Counted from the stretch's first letter, positions 43,089 through 51,859 are shown. The stretch is 64,000 nt of DNA from Amycolatopsis thailandensis (GCF_002234405.1 NZ_NMQT01000092.1:23038-87037); one strand, 5' to 3'. The notes: a model not told the origin generated them from the sequence alone. Program-made: numbers and translations.

Positions 43089-43739
43089 CTAGCCCTTGTG
43101 GACCGTCTTGACGGTCAGCTGGTTGCCCGGGACCTTCCCCGCGCAGCCGAGCCCCTGCACCGCCACGAAGTTCGACGCCGTCTCCTGCGGCAGGTACACC
43201 CGCAGGCCTCGGGTCTCGGTGGGCTTGCAGGCCGCCTCGTCGTAGTTGCGGACGTTCACGAAGCCGATGTCCGTGGACGCGCTCTCGCCGTTGTTCAGCT
43301 GGACCGGCCCGCCCTTGTCACCGGTGCGGAACGCGGCCTCGCCGACCTGGTGGCCGTCCGCCCCGGTCACGTAGGAGACGCCGGGGAAGCCCTGGATGGT
43401 GCACTGGTGCCCGCTCGTGTTGGTGATGACGAGCGTGCGGTACACCGTCCCGGCGGCCCCGTCGCCGCCCGCGACGGAGAGCTTGACGTCCCCCGCCTTG
43501 CAGAGCCCGTCGCTCTTCGACGCCGGAGGGGGCGCCTCGGCGGGCTGCGAGGTCGGCGCCGGGCTCGAAGAGCTCGCGCTGGGCGCGGCCGAGGTCTCCG
43601 GCGCCGAACTGGACGGCGGCATGGACGAGTTCTGCGCGACAGGCGTGCTTTGCGAACCGCAGGCGCTGAGCAGCAGGAGCCCGGCGGTGCCCGCGACGAG
43701 CCCGCCGATGGAGATGATCTTCGAACGAACCATGGTCAT
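43089..43739 (-). CDS. DUF4232 lipoprotein
   Basis: 216 residues from ATG 43739 (GGGAGGCGA upstream). Lipobox LLLSAC, a Ser/Pro/Ala-rich spacer, then a DUF4232 beta-sandwich: VYRTLVITNTSGHQCTIQGFPGVSYV. The Cys pair LCKAGD/HQCTI fits. Such lipoproteins are common in actinomycetes; function unknown. Confidence 0.85.
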   Translation of the reverse strand: MTMVRSKIISIGGLVAGTAGLLLLSACGSQSTPVAQNSSMPPSSSAPETSAAPSASSSSPAPTSQPAEAPPPASKSDGLCKAGDVKLSVAGGDGAAGTVYRTLVITNTSGHQCTIQGFPGVSYVTGADGHQVGEAAFRTGDKGGPVQLNNGESASTDIGFVNVRNYDEAACKPTETRGLRVYLPQETASNFVAVQGLGCAGKVPGNQLTVKTVHKG

Positions 43740-43817
43740 TCGCCTCCCTGTAGCCGGGTGACCCACCGTTCAGTAGACGTGTTGTCCGCCCAGTGGGTTG
43801 CGCTCAACCGGTTAATT

Positions 43818-43847
43818 CCCCACAAGGTGTTAATCGATCTTGTGGGG
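43818..43847 (-). terminator. Perfect 9-bp hairpin
   Basis: CCCCACAAG pairs with CTTGTGGGG around a 12-nt loop. It lies 38 nt beyond the stop of the phosphatase gene and upstream of the DUF4232 gene. It could be a terminator of the pheA operon or an operator. Confidence 0.45.
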
Positions 43848-43884
43848 TGTATTCCCCGGCGGGAGCGGAGGCAAACGTGCCTGG

Positions 43885-44505
43885 TCAGCGTTCGACGGGA
43901 ACGTCCGCCCAGGTGAGGCAGGACCAGCCGGCCGGGGTCGAGACGAGTTCGACGACGCCGGTGTTCGGGATGAGGGCCCGATTGGCGACCTCGGCGGTCA
44001 CGTTGCCGGCGAGCCATTCGCCGCCCAGCCGGATGGCGCCGCCGTGGCTGACCAGGACCACCGTGCCGTCGGGATCCGCCTGTTCGTGCTTGGCGCGCAG
44101 CCGGGCGACCGCGTCGAGCATCCGGGTGCGGACCTGCGTGCCGGTCTCGCCGCCGGGGATCGGCGGGTCGAGTTCGCCGAGCGTCCACTGGCGCACGACG
44201 CTCATGTAGGTCGTGATCGAGTCCTTGTCCGTCTTGCCTTCGAGCTCTCCGGCGGCGACCTCGTGCACGCCGTCGACGACCTGGACGTCGAAACCGAGCT
44301 TGGCGGCCAGCGGTGCCGCGGTCTGCTGGGCGCGGATGGCCTGCGAGGCGTAGACCGCGACGATCGGCTCGCCGTCGAGCCGCGTCGCGAGGTCCCGGGC
44401 CTGTTCCCGGCCCAGCTCGGTGAGCGGCGGTCCGGGCAGCGCGGTGTCCAGCGCGCCCCGCACGTTGCCGTCGGTCTGGCCGTGGCGGACGAGGAGAAGT
44501 TTCAC
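43885..44505 (-). CDS. Histidine phosphatase (Rv3837c-like)
   Basis: 206 residues from GTG 44505, which overlaps the pheA stop (GTGA) and has GGGAGCACAGGC upstream. Catalytic LLVRHGQTDGN at the N-terminus and VVLVSHGGAIR near the C-terminus. Phosphoglycerate-mutase-like fold; physiological substrate unknown. The pheA/phosphatase pair is conserved in M. tuberculosis (Rv3838c-Rv3837c). Confidence 0.88.
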   Translation of the reverse strand: MKLLLVRHGQTDGNVRGALDTALPGPPLTELGREQARDLATRLDGEPIVAVYASQAIRAQQTAAPLAAKLGFDVQVVDGVHEVAAGELEGKTDKDSITTYMSVVRQWTLGELDPPIPGGETGTQVRTRMLDAVARLRAKHEQADPDGTVVLVSHGGAIRLGGEWLAGNVTAEVANRALIPNTGVVELVSTPAGWSCLTWADVPVER

Positions 44506-45410
44506 GCCTGTGCTCCCTTCCGTACCGACTCGACCCAGCCGATCGCGTCGGTGAAATCCTCGTTGGCGGCGCCCGGCTCGATCTCGGTCGTGCCGTTGTC
44601 CGCGCGCGGGTGGGAGCCGAGGAACCGGACGTTGCGGCACCGGCGGCGCAACGCGGCCAGCGCGTCGCCGATCCGGGGCTCGGCCACGTGGCCCTCGAAG
44701 TCGATGAAGAACCGGTACTCGCCGAAGTTGTTCCTGGTCGGCCGGGCGTCCAGCTTGGTCAGGTTGATCCCGCGGACCGCCAGCTCGGTGAGCAGTTCCG
44801 CCAGTGCGCCGGTCCGGTTCGTCGCGGCGGCGACGATCGACGTGCGGTCGGCCCCGGTCGGCCCCGGCAGCTCGCCGGGCGCACGGACCAGCAGGAACCG
44901 GGTCTTGGCGTCACGGACGTCGGCGACCTCGGTGGCCAGCACCTGAAGCGGGTAGTGCTCGACGGCGACCGGCGCGGTGACGGCGGCGTCGAACTCGCCC
45001 GCGTCGACCGCGACCGCCGCCGCGGCGGTGGACGACGTCGCGACCGGACGCGCGCCGGGCAGGTTCGCCTCGACCCAATGCCGGACCTGGGCGAGCGCGT
45101 GCGGGTGGCTCGCCACGGTGTGGATCTCGGTCGTGCCGGGGCGGGTCAGCACGCTGAAGTGGACCGGCAGCAGCGCCTCCGCCACCGCGACGAGCGGTTC
45201 GGCCTCGCTCAGGCTGTCGAGGGTGGCGGTGACCGCGCCCTCCACGGAGTTCTCGATCGGGACGCAGGCCGCGTCGGCCGTGCCCGAACGCACCGCGGCC
45301 AGTGCCGCCGGGATGGTCTCGGCGGGGATCAGCTCCTCGCCGGGAGCGAGCCGGCGCGCGGCCTGTTCGGTGAAGGTTCCCTGGGGGCCGAAGTAGGCGA
45401 TCCGTGACAC
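44502..45410 (-). CDS. pheA: Prephenate dehydratase
   Basis: 302 residues. Catalytic domain from residue 1 (AYFGPQGTFTEQAA, IPAETIPAALAAVRSG, VPIENSVEGAV) with the catalytic Thr in AKTRFLLV; C-terminal ACT domain with RTGALAELLTELAVRGINLTKLDARPTR that senses phenylalanine. Converts prephenate to phenylpyruvate. Monofunctional, as usual in actinobacteria. The usual ESRP triplet reads DARP here. Confidence 0.96.
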   Translation of the reverse strand: MSRIAYFGPQGTFTEQAARRLAPGEELIPAETIPAALAAVRSGTADAACVPIENSVEGAVTATLDSLSEAEPLVAVAEALLPVHFSVLTRPGTTEIHTVASHPHALAQVRHWVEANLPGARPVATSSTAAAAVAVDAGEFDAAVTAPVAVEHYPLQVLATEVADVRDAKTRFLLVRAPGELPGPTGADRTSIVAAATNRTGALAELLTELAVRGINLTKLDARPTRNNFGEYRFFIDFEGHVAEPRIGDALAALRRRCRNVRFLGSHPRADNGTTEIEPGAANEDFTDAIGWVESVRKGAQA

Positions 45411-45507
45411 CCCGCCAGATTACGCACGCCGCGGGTGGCGACTTTCACTCGGACAGCCGGTACGCGCACCGGTTACGCCAAGTGGCTTTTTTTGCCATGC
45501 TTAGGGC

Positions 45508-46143
45508 GTGACCGCCGAACCGGGCACGCACACCGGCCGAGAGGATGTCGGCTCCTCGTTCGCTCCCCTGCCGGACCGTCCCACTCCGGAGCTGGTGCTG
45601 TGCGCCGTCGATGACCTGCTCGCGCAGGCCTGGACCACCGTCGCGGACACTGTGGACGGCCGGGTCTTCGTGCACCGCGGGTCCGTGCTCGACGTCGTCG
45701 CACAGGCCGTCGTCAGCCCCGCGAACTCCTACGGCTGGATGCGCGGCGGCATCGACGCCGTCTACGCCCGCGCGTACCCGGATGTCGAGCAGAACGTGCG
45801 CAGCGCCGTCCTCGCCTATCACGGCGGGGAACTGCCGATCGGTGAAGCGGTGATCGTGCCCACCGGCGAGGCGGAGCCCGCCTGGCTCATCAGCGCGCCG
45901 ACGATGCGGGAACCCGGCGAAAGCCTCCCGCGCGACACCGTGCACCCGTACCTGGCCGCCAGGGCGGTGTTCCAGCAGTGGCGCGACGGCAGCGTCGACC
46001 AGGGCAGGGTCCGTGATCTGGTGCACACGATCGCGATGCCCGGACTCGGTACCGGCGTCGGCGGGGTCGCGCCCGCCTCGTGCGCCCGGCAGGTCGCCGC
46101 GGCGTGGGACGAGGTCTTCGCCCCCGGCCGCCCCCGTAACTGA
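45508..46143 (+). CDS. Stand-alone macro-domain protein
   Basis: 211 residues, GTG start. Macro-fold signatures: VSPANSYGWMRGGIDAVY, PIGEAVIVPTGE, YLISAPTM-type strand and MPGLGTGVGGV. Macro domains bind ADP-ribose or remove it from targets. No ADP-ribosyltransferase partner is adjacent. A CCCCG-AAG-CGGGG hairpin follows the stop. Confidence 0.8.
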   Translation: MTAEPGTHTGREDVGSSFAPLPDRPTPELVLCAVDDLLAQAWTTVADTVDGRVFVHRGSVLDVVAQAVVSPANSYGWMRGGIDAVYARAYPDVEQNVRSAVLAYHGGELPIGEAVIVPTGEAEPAWLISAPTMREPGESLPRDTVHPYLAARAVFQQWRDGSVDQGRVRDLVHTIAMPGLGTGVGGVAPASCARQVAAAWDEVFAPGRPRN

Positions 46144-46151
46144 CGGTAACG

Positions 46152-46164
46152 CCCCGAAGCGGGG
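46152..46164 (+). terminator. Short GC hairpin after the macro-domain gene
   Basis: CCCCG-AAG-CGGGG, 8 nt after the stop. No T-run. Confidence 0.4.
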
Positions 46165-46305
46165 TACATCACATCGAAGCGCGTTCACGAGCCGTAAGCC
46201 CTACCGTTAAAGCGGCTTCATCCGGTTCGCGGCACGTTCACCGCCGAGAACTCGTCAACACGGTTTTGTACGGCGCCAGCGCAGGCGACGGGCGAGGAGT
46301 GTGCG

Positions 46306-47238
46306 ATGCCGCGGGTCCGTGAGCTCAGTCCCTACGTCGAGCTGCACCGTGAGCAGTGGCGCGAGTTGCGCAGGTCGACTCCCCTGCCACTGACGGCCGC
46401 CGAGCTGCTGCGGCTGCGCGGTCTCGGCGAACAGGTCGATCTCGCCGAGGTCGCCGAGGTCTACCTGCCGCTCTCCCGGCTGATCAATCTCCAGGTCGCC
46501 GCCCGGCAACGGTTGTACGAAGCCACCACCACCTTTCTCGGTGAAGACAGCCGGGGCACCAAGGTGCCGTACATCATCGGGATCGCCGGAAGCGTCGCCG
46601 TCGGCAAGTCGACCACCGCGCGCATCCTGCGCACTCTGCTCGCCCGCTGGCCGGACCACCCCAGGGTCGACCTGGTCACCACCGACGGGTTCCTCCACCC
46701 GCGGGCGGAACTGGTGCGGCGCGGGATCATGCACCGCAAGGGTTTCCCGGAGAGCTACGACCGGCGGGCGCTGCTGCGCTTCGTCACCGAGGTGAAATCC
46801 GGCGCGGAACGGGTCAGCGCGCCGGTGTACTCGCACCTCGCCTACGACATCCTTCCCGACGAGGAACAGGTCGTTCAGCGACCCGACATCCTGATCCTCG
46901 AAGGGTTGAACGTCCTCCAGCCCGGCCCTCGGCTCAGCGTCTCCGATCTGTTCGACTTCTCGATCTACGTGGACGCGGCGACGACCGACATCGAACGCTG
47001 GTACGTCGAGCGCTTCCTCAAGCTGCGGCACACCGCGTTCGCGGACCCCGCGTCGCACTTCCACCACTTCGCCGGCCTCCCGGACGACGAGGCACGAGCC
47101 GAGGCACGCCATCTGTGGCGCACGATCAACGAACCGAACCTGATGGAGAACATCAAGCCGACGCGGCCCCGCGCGACCCTCGTCCTCCGCAAGGACGCCG
47201 ACCACGCGATCAACCGGGTCCGGCTGCGCAAACTCTGA
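46306..47238 (+). CDS. coaA: Type I pantothenate kinase
   Basis: 310 residues. P-loop GIAGSVAVGKST (residues 92-103), TTDGFLHPRAELVRRGIMHRKGFPESYD, PVYSHLAYDI and NIKPTRPRATLVLRKDADH. Catalyses the first step of coenzyme A synthesis. The start with MPRVRELSPYVELHREQWRELR fits the family. The 21-nt repeat array begins 36 nt after the stop. Confidence 0.96.
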   Translation: MPRVRELSPYVELHREQWRELRRSTPLPLTAAELLRLRGLGEQVDLAEVAEVYLPLSRLINLQVAARQRLYEATTTFLGEDSRGTKVPYIIGIAGSVAVGKSTTARILRTLLARWPDHPRVDLVTTDGFLHPRAELVRRGIMHRKGFPESYDRRALLRFVTEVKSGAERVSAPVYSHLAYDILPDEEQVVQRPDILILEGLNVLQPGPRLSVSDLFDFSIYVDAATTDIERWYVERFLKLRHTAFADPASHFHHFAGLPDDEARAEARHLWRTINEPNLMENIKPTRPRATLVLRKDADHAINRVRLRKL

Positions 47239-47273
47239 ACCGGGGCCTGGTCGATCCTCGATCGGACGGCGAG

Positions 47274-47378
47274 ACTCGCGTGCTCGAAGCCGGAACTCAC
47301 GTGACTGAAGCCGGAACTCACGTGATCGAAGGCGGAACTCACGTGATGGGACTCGGAACTCGGCTGTGCGGCTTGTGA
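47274..47378. repeat. 21-nt tandem repeat array, five units
   Basis: Units start at 47274, 47295, 47316, 47337 and 47358 with ACTC(A/G)CGTG followed by variable GA(A)GCCGGA ends. The middle three share ACTCACGTGA; the last is degenerate. The same unit in inverted form builds the array at 36281. It is found at the 3' end of coaA. Confidence 0.85.
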
Positions 47379-47729
47379 TCACGTGCGACGAGGTCGCCTA
47401 CGGGGACACTGAGTGATCGGTCACGCACGGAATCTCTACTCACGGCGATCGTTCACGGCGACTTTCAAGATCACTTCGGCGGAAGCCCCTCACGCGAGCG
47501 ATTTCCGGCTGTTCCCTCACAAGGACCAGCCCTCGCACCACCGGCGAGCCTCGGTCACCGGCCTGTCGCGCACCGCGACCGATGGGCGGCTTTCCTCGGC
47601 CGATCGGCCGATCAACGCTCAGTACGTGTAACCGGTTGGCCGATACCGGCTACAGCCCCCCGAGGCGACCCTTGTGTCAGGGGTTCAAGAGGTCTCGAAA
47701 AGAGACTTTGAGCAGGGAGGAGGCTCACG
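47379..47729. other. Gene-free stretch
   Basis: 351 bp between the repeat array and the small gene at 47730. No open frame with a plausible start and codon use, tRNA or convincing hairpin was seen. It must contain the promoter of the small gene. Confidence 0.5.
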
Positions 47730-47900
47730 ATGTTCTCGATCATCCTGACCTGGGTCGGCTCGATTCTCGGACTCGCACTCCTGGTGGCCATGGCCGCGGG
47801 CGCCTTCGTCGTCGACTTCGACGACGCCCGCGGGGACCGCCGCCGGAAGAAGCAGCAAGTCACGGAGAGCAAGGGCACCCCCGCGGCACCTCTGAGTTGA
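47730..47900 (+). CDS. 56-residue single-helix membrane protein
   Basis: Starts ATG 47730 with AGGGAGGAGG ending 6 nt upstream, one of the strongest ribosome sites in the window. Sequence begins MFSIILTWVGSILGLALLVA, one membrane helix (residues about 3-28), then an acidic DFDDARGD and a basic RRRKKQQ tail. The stop TGA lies in the first unit of a 16-nt tandem repeat. No known family. Confidence 0.75.
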   Translation: MFSIILTWVGSILGLALLVAMAAGAFVVDFDDARGDRRRKKQQVTESKGTPAAPLS

Positions 47901-47941
47901 ACATCGCCTGAGTTGAACATCGCCTGAGCTGAATATCGCCT
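47894..47941. repeat. 16-nt tandem repeat, three units
   Basis: GAGTTGAACATCGCCT occurs twice exactly and a third time as GAGCTGAATATCGCCT. The first unit holds the stop codon of the small membrane protein; each later unit would restore a TGA in the same relative place. Confidence 0.9.
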
Positions 47942-48007
47942 GGGCCGATCAAGCCGTCCGGACGTCTTGATCCGTTTCTCGGCACCGGAACTTCCCGGAG
48001 CCCGGGC

Positions 48008-48424
48008 TCAGTCGAACGGGTTGTACACCTGGGCTCCGAGCCCCGACATGTCGGCGAGGTTCCGCGTCACCAGGGTCAGCTCGTGGACCCGGGCGGTCGC
48101 GGCGATCAGCCCGTCGACCGACGGCACTTTCCGCGGCGCGTACTGCCTGCCCCATTCGGCCGCGATCTCGGCCGTCACCGGAAGGATCCGTTCCGAGAAC
48201 TGCGCGGTGAGCCCGGCCAGCCAGTCGGTCAGCCCGTCCGCACGCTCCCTGTCCTGTTCTCCTCGATGCCTGAGTTTGCTTATCCCCCTCTCGATCTCTC
48301 CGATGGTCAGCGCGCTCAGATAGAGCCTGCTCGACGACACCCCACCCCACCAGCGGGCGAAACCCGGGTTCTGGGTGCGGCGCCGGGCCTCGGACACGAT
48401 GTTCGTGTCCAGCAGGAAGCTCAC
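48008..48424 (-). CDS. VapC toxin, PIN-domain RNase
   Basis: 138 residues, GTG start overlapping the antitoxin stop (GTGA). PIN acidic residues: Asp6 in FLLDTNIVSE, Glu in TIGEIERGI, Asp in PSVDGLIAATA and the C-terminal LVTRNLADM. Metal-dependent ribonuclease toxin, FitB-like subgroup. Confidence 0.93.
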   Translation of the reverse strand: MSFLLDTNIVSEARRRTQNPGFARWWGGVSSSRLYLSALTIGEIERGISKLRHRGEQDRERADGLTDWLAGLTAQFSERILPVTAEIAAEWGRQYAPRKVPSVDGLIAATARVHELTLVTRNLADMSGLGAQVYNPFD

Positions 48425-48720
48425 CCGCTCACCTCCACGACATCTCTCGGTAGATCCTCCGCACGTTCGGCGGCGATCTCCTCCAGCACGTCGGCCAGCG
48501 CCTCCCCGTATTCGGGATGGTGCTGCTCACCGGAGAGCACGAGTTTGAAATCGACGGCCTCACCGCCTCCGGCGAGCCTGCGGTAGTCCGCGATGTCCAG
48601 CACCACGGCCACCTCCTCTCCATGTTTGGTGACGAACTGCGGCCCTTCGGCCGCGGCCCGGCGCAGCAGCTCACTCAGCCGCTGTTTGGCGTCCTGCACT
48701 TGCCAGGTTGCTGCTTCCAT
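48421..48720 (-). CDS. Phd/YefM-type antitoxin
   Basis: 99 residues. WQVQDAKQRLSELLRRAAAEGPQFVTKHGEEVAVVLDIADYRRL is the Phd/YefM DNA-binding and dimer region; the C-terminal half should wrap the toxin. Upstream gene of the pair, as usual. A pair of CTAGAC direct repeats lies at its start and may be the autoregulatory site. Confidence 0.92.
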   Translation of the reverse strand: MEAATWQVQDAKQRLSELLRRAAAEGPQFVTKHGEEVAVVLDIADYRRLAGGGEAVDFKLVLSGEQHHPEYGEALADVLEEIAAERAEDLPRDVVEVSG

Positions 48721-48735
48721 CTAGACAGACTAGAC
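48721..48735. promoter_or_regulatory. Putative VapBC operator
   Basis: CTAGAC at 48721-48726 is repeated at 48730-48735, directly upstream of the antitoxin ATG. Spacing 9 nt. The CTAG cores are also self-complementary. Confidence 0.4.
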
Positions 48736-48790
48736 GGATTGAGAGGGGTTGGCAAGATCATGAGAGGTGTGGCCGTCGGGAAAGGGCAGG

Positions 48791-50347
48791 TCAGGACAGG
48801 TCGCCGAGCGCCTTCCGGTAGTCGTCGACGTCGTAGTCCATCTCGTGCTCGCCGGCCTCGGTCAGCTGGGCGGCCAGGGCGTCGACAAGGCGGTCGAAGA
48901 TCTCTTCGCGCTCCTGTCCGGTCTCGCTCAGCCGCCGCACGGCCTGCCAGACCTCGGCGGGCTCGTCGGCCCAGAGCTGGTCGACGATCGTGGTCTTGAG
49001 CGCGAGCCGCATCCTCGGCTCGCCGTCGAAGGTCTCCTCGGCCAGCGCCTCGTGGTACTCGGGGTGCTCGCCGATCACCAGCAGACGGCGCTGTTCGGGA
49101 TCGGCGGGCTCGAGTTCCAGCTCCTCGTCGCCGATCTCCGTGTAGACCGTCGGGACGGCGAACATCCGGCGCGCGAGCGCCTCCGCGAGTTCCGCCGGGT
49201 CTTCGATCCCCTCGGAACCGTCGAAGTAGACGTCGAGCGCGGAGTCCTCGTCCTGCGCGAACTCCTCCAGGAACTCGGTCGTGCTCTCCAGTAGCGCCAC
49301 GCGCGCGGGCTCGGGGAGCCCGGCGCGGTCGGAAGCCCAGGTGACCCAGCCGAGCAAGGCGGGCTCCAGCGCTTCCTCGTACTCCTCGTCGACCTCGAAC
49401 TCGCCGTCCAGCAGCGACTCCAGGAACCGGGCGAGCTTCTCGGGCCCGACCCGCAACGGGCTGCCCGGCTCGGTCTCGCAGCCGTGATCGACGAGAAGGC
49501 GCGCGTAGAACCGCGTCGCGTCGGTGTCCTCCACGAGCCCGGACCCGATGAAGTCGGCGACGACCTCTTCGCGGACCTGCTCGGGCCATTCGGTGATCTC
49601 GGGCGAGGGCTCGGGAGCGGGAAGCGCCCGGATCCAGGCCAGCGCGAGCGCGTGGAACCGCGCGTAGTCCTCGCTGACGTCGGGTTCCTCGACGACGTCC
49701 GTCGCGGCCAGGCCGTCCGCGAGCAGCTGGTGGGCGCGTTCGGGCAGCACCCGCTCCAGCGTGACCAGCTCCGGGTCGTCGGCGGCCTGCTGCCGCATCT
49801 CGGCCAGGACGTCCTGGGGCTTGTCGACCACGACGACGTCGCGGATCCGGCCGCCCTCGGTGAAGTCGACCAGCGCCAGCAGGCCGTGCTCGACGCCGCC
49901 GCGGGAGAAGACACAGAGCAGGGAGGACTCGTCGCCGAAGACGTCACCGGTCCGCCAGCAGTCCCCGACGGTCACCGCGGCGAGGTCCGCGGCCCATTCC
50001 GGCTCCGGGATCCCCCGGCCCAGCACGGTGTTCAGCGCGGCGGCGGCCGCCTCGCGCTCCTCGTCGGTCTCGGCGAAGACTCGCAGCCCGGCGAGCAGAG
50101 CGGCCGCGGCCGGGGTGATCTTCCGCTCGGCGAACGCGATGAGCTCCATGCCCAGCGGCGTCTCGCCCTCCTCGATCTCGATCTCCCACCACTGACCGAG
50201 CACCTCGGAGGTCAGCAGCTCGACGTCGAGCACCTCGGGTTCGGCGCCGAGGGTCGAGAAGTCCCGGAGGACGTCCTTGAAGAGGCCCGTCACACTCGGG
50301 GTGGAGGGCTGAGCTGCCTTCTTGCGGGCACGACTGACCGGACTCAT
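48791..50347 (-). CDS. Large acidic protein of unknown function, paralogue of the 53505 protein
   Basis: 518 residues, very acidic. N-terminus SPVSRARKKAAQP is basic. A central beta-rich stretch (VTVGDCWRTGDVFGDESSLLCVFSRGGVEHGLLALVDF) and a C-terminal helical module VGPEKLARFLESLLDG ... GWVTWASDRAGLP resemble the corresponding parts of the protein at 53505. No enzymatic motif is recognised. It is followed in the other direction by the VapBC pair. Confidence 0.7.
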   Translation of the reverse strand: MSPVSRARKKAAQPSTPSVTGLFKDVLRDFSTLGAEPEVLDVELLTSEVLGQWWEIEIEEGETPLGMELIAFAERKITPAAAALLAGLRVFAETDEEREAAAAALNTVLGRGIPEPEWAADLAAVTVGDCWRTGDVFGDESSLLCVFSRGGVEHGLLALVDFTEGGRIRDVVVVDKPQDVLAEMRQQAADDPELVTLERVLPERAHQLLADGLAATDVVEEPDVSEDYARFHALALAWIRALPAPEPSPEITEWPEQVREEVVADFIGSGLVEDTDATRFYARLLVDHGCETEPGSPLRVGPEKLARFLESLLDGEFEVDEEYEEALEPALLGWVTWASDRAGLPEPARVALLESTTEFLEEFAQDEDSALDVYFDGSEGIEDPAELAEALARRMFAVPTVYTEIGDEELELEPADPEQRRLLVIGEHPEYHEALAEETFDGEPRMRLALKTTIVDQLWADEPAEVWQAVRRLSETGQEREEIFDRLVDALAAQLTEAGEHEMDYDVDDYRKALGDLS

Positions 50348-50381
50348 GGCGACATGTTTTCACGCGTCCTCGAACCGGTTC

Positions 50382-50463
50382 GTCGCGGTGGTCCCGGGCG
50401 CGAAACGCGGTGTCCCGGTCGCGGGGAGGACGCGGGCGGACACCGGTTCGGGACCACCGCGAC
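50382..50463. repeat. Inverted repeat in an intergenic gap
   Basis: Arms GTCGCGGTGGTCCCG and CGGGACCACCGCGAC (15 bp, perfect) flank 52 nt. A perfect 12-bp palindrome CGAACCGGTTCG overlaps the left arm at 50371-50382. It lies upstream of the acidic-protein gene. Confidence 0.7.
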
Positions 50464-50545
50464 TTCGTCGGTCCGCTCGTTCGGCTCGACCTTCTTCGCC
50501 GTGTTTCCTCGGTTCACTTCGAATAACGACCGACGACGGAAGCGG

Positions 50546-51859
50546 TTACGCCTTGACCGGTTTCGGAATCGCGATTCTCGCCGCCTTGACCTCGGCGATC
50601 AGCCGTGTCTTGCGTTTGTGTATTTCCACCAAAGTGCCCAGGTATGAGCTGAATTCTTCAGCCGTACCGGCCTTTTTGTGCACCGCGCGGAGTTTGCGCA
50701 GCTGCCGGGCAGCTTCGCGATAGGAGTTCGGATCTTTGTGGGTGATCAGTTCTTCGACATGGTCCCGATAGATGGGAATGGTTTCGGCCGGATGGGCGAC
50801 GGAACGCGAATCCGCGAGTTCGACGCGCACCGGCAAAGAAGCCCCGAAACGCACCGCCGCCCGCCACGCCTCGTCCGCGCGATCCTCGCCGAGCAGCGCG
50901 CGGACGAGTTCGTCGGCGGCGTCCGCACTTCCGGCCGCGAGCTCCCGCAACCGGGCCAGCGCGGTCTTCCGCTGAGCGACCCAGCGCCCCGTTTCCAGCG
51001 ACTCCTCGCGCAGGGCGAGGTAGGTCGCGGCGCCGGGATTCTCGTCGAAGTCCTTGCGCGACAAGGGAACTGGTTCCTCTTCGGGCGTAGGAGCCTCTTC
51101 CTTCTTGTCGTGCGTGAGCGCCCGCGCGGCGTGCGCGATGGCCTCACTGTGCCGCCCCGCCGCGCGCAGCACCCGCACGATCTTGAGGCTGACGTCGACC
51201 CGCGGCGGCTTGGCGGCGAGGATCGCGACGAGCGCGTCGACGTCGCCGGACACCTCCGCCAGCTCCTCGCGCAACCGCTCGGCCGTCTCGTGTTTCACGC
51301 CGGACGGATGCTCCGCGAGCACATTGTCCACAGTGGACTTGATTCGCGCGATCCCCTTGTCCCCCAGTGCGGAGGCGAAGTCCGCCAGCTCGATGGCAGG
51401 CCAGCCGGGTCCGCCGAACTCCACTTCGAGGATCCAGTCGGCCAGGCTCTCCGGATCCGGCGGCCGCGCGACGCAGGCCCGCGCGTACAGCTCGACGGCC
51501 CGGTCCAGCCTGTCCGCGACCTCGCCCGAAGCGTCGTCGATCTGCTCCAGCATCTCGCTGATGTCGTCCACCGTCCGGCGGGCGAGCGGCGCGAGATCGG
51601 CCCGGCTACCCGCGTCGAGAAGGCGCTGAAGCGTGTCGAGGACGGAACCGACCTTCGCCGCGTACTCGACGTTGCCCGCCATCACGGCGGTGTCGAGGAG
51701 GCGGTGCGCCTCGGCGAGGTCACTCCCCTGGGTGACGAATCGACTCTCCAAGGCCTGTCGTAACGCAGGGTCACGCTCAGCCTGGGCGTTCAGCAGGTCC
51801 GCCAGCGTCTCCGCGTCCAAGGTGCGCAGGTAGGGGCGCAGATCCGTCGTGGAACTCAC
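50546..51859 (-). CDS. Helical-repeat protein resembling SWIM-associated/DUF6880 proteins
   Basis: 437 residues, all helical. N-terminal LRTLDAETLADLLNAQAERDPALRQALESRF and C-terminal DPNSYREAARQLRKLRAVHKKAGTAEEFSSYLGTLVEIHKRKTRLIAEV resemble the regions that follow SWIM zinc fingers. No SWIM CxCx(n)CxH motif is present here. The GTG start overlaps the stop of the sensor-like gene (GTGA). Confidence 0.65.
   Translation of the reverse strand: MSSTTDLRPYLRTLDAETLADLLNAQAERDPALRQALESRFVTQGSDLAEAHRLLDTAVMAGNVEYAAKVGSVLDTLQRLLDAGSRADLAPLARRTVDDISEMLEQIDDASGEVADRLDRAVELYARACVARPPDPESLADWILEVEFGGPGWPAIELADFASALGDKGIARIKSTVDNVLAEHPSGVKHETAERLREELAEVSGDVDALVAILAAKPPRVDVSLKIVRVLRAAGRHSEAIAHAARALTHDKKEEAPTPEEEPVPLSRKDFDENPGAATYLALREESLETGRWVAQRKTALARLRELAAGSADAADELVRALLGEDRADEAWRAAVRFGASLPVRVELADSRSVAHPAETIPIYRDHVEELITHKDPNSYREAARQLRKLRAVHKKAGTAEEFSSYLGTLVEIHKRKTRLIAEVKAARIAIPKPVKA

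Noticed and set aside
47274..47378. CRISPR array
   Set aside because: Units are contiguous 21-nt repeats without unique spacers, and no cas genes are present.
47239..47729. tRNA gene near serS/coaA
   Set aside because: No T-loop GGTTCRA-type motif with cloverleaf pairing was found here or in other gaps.
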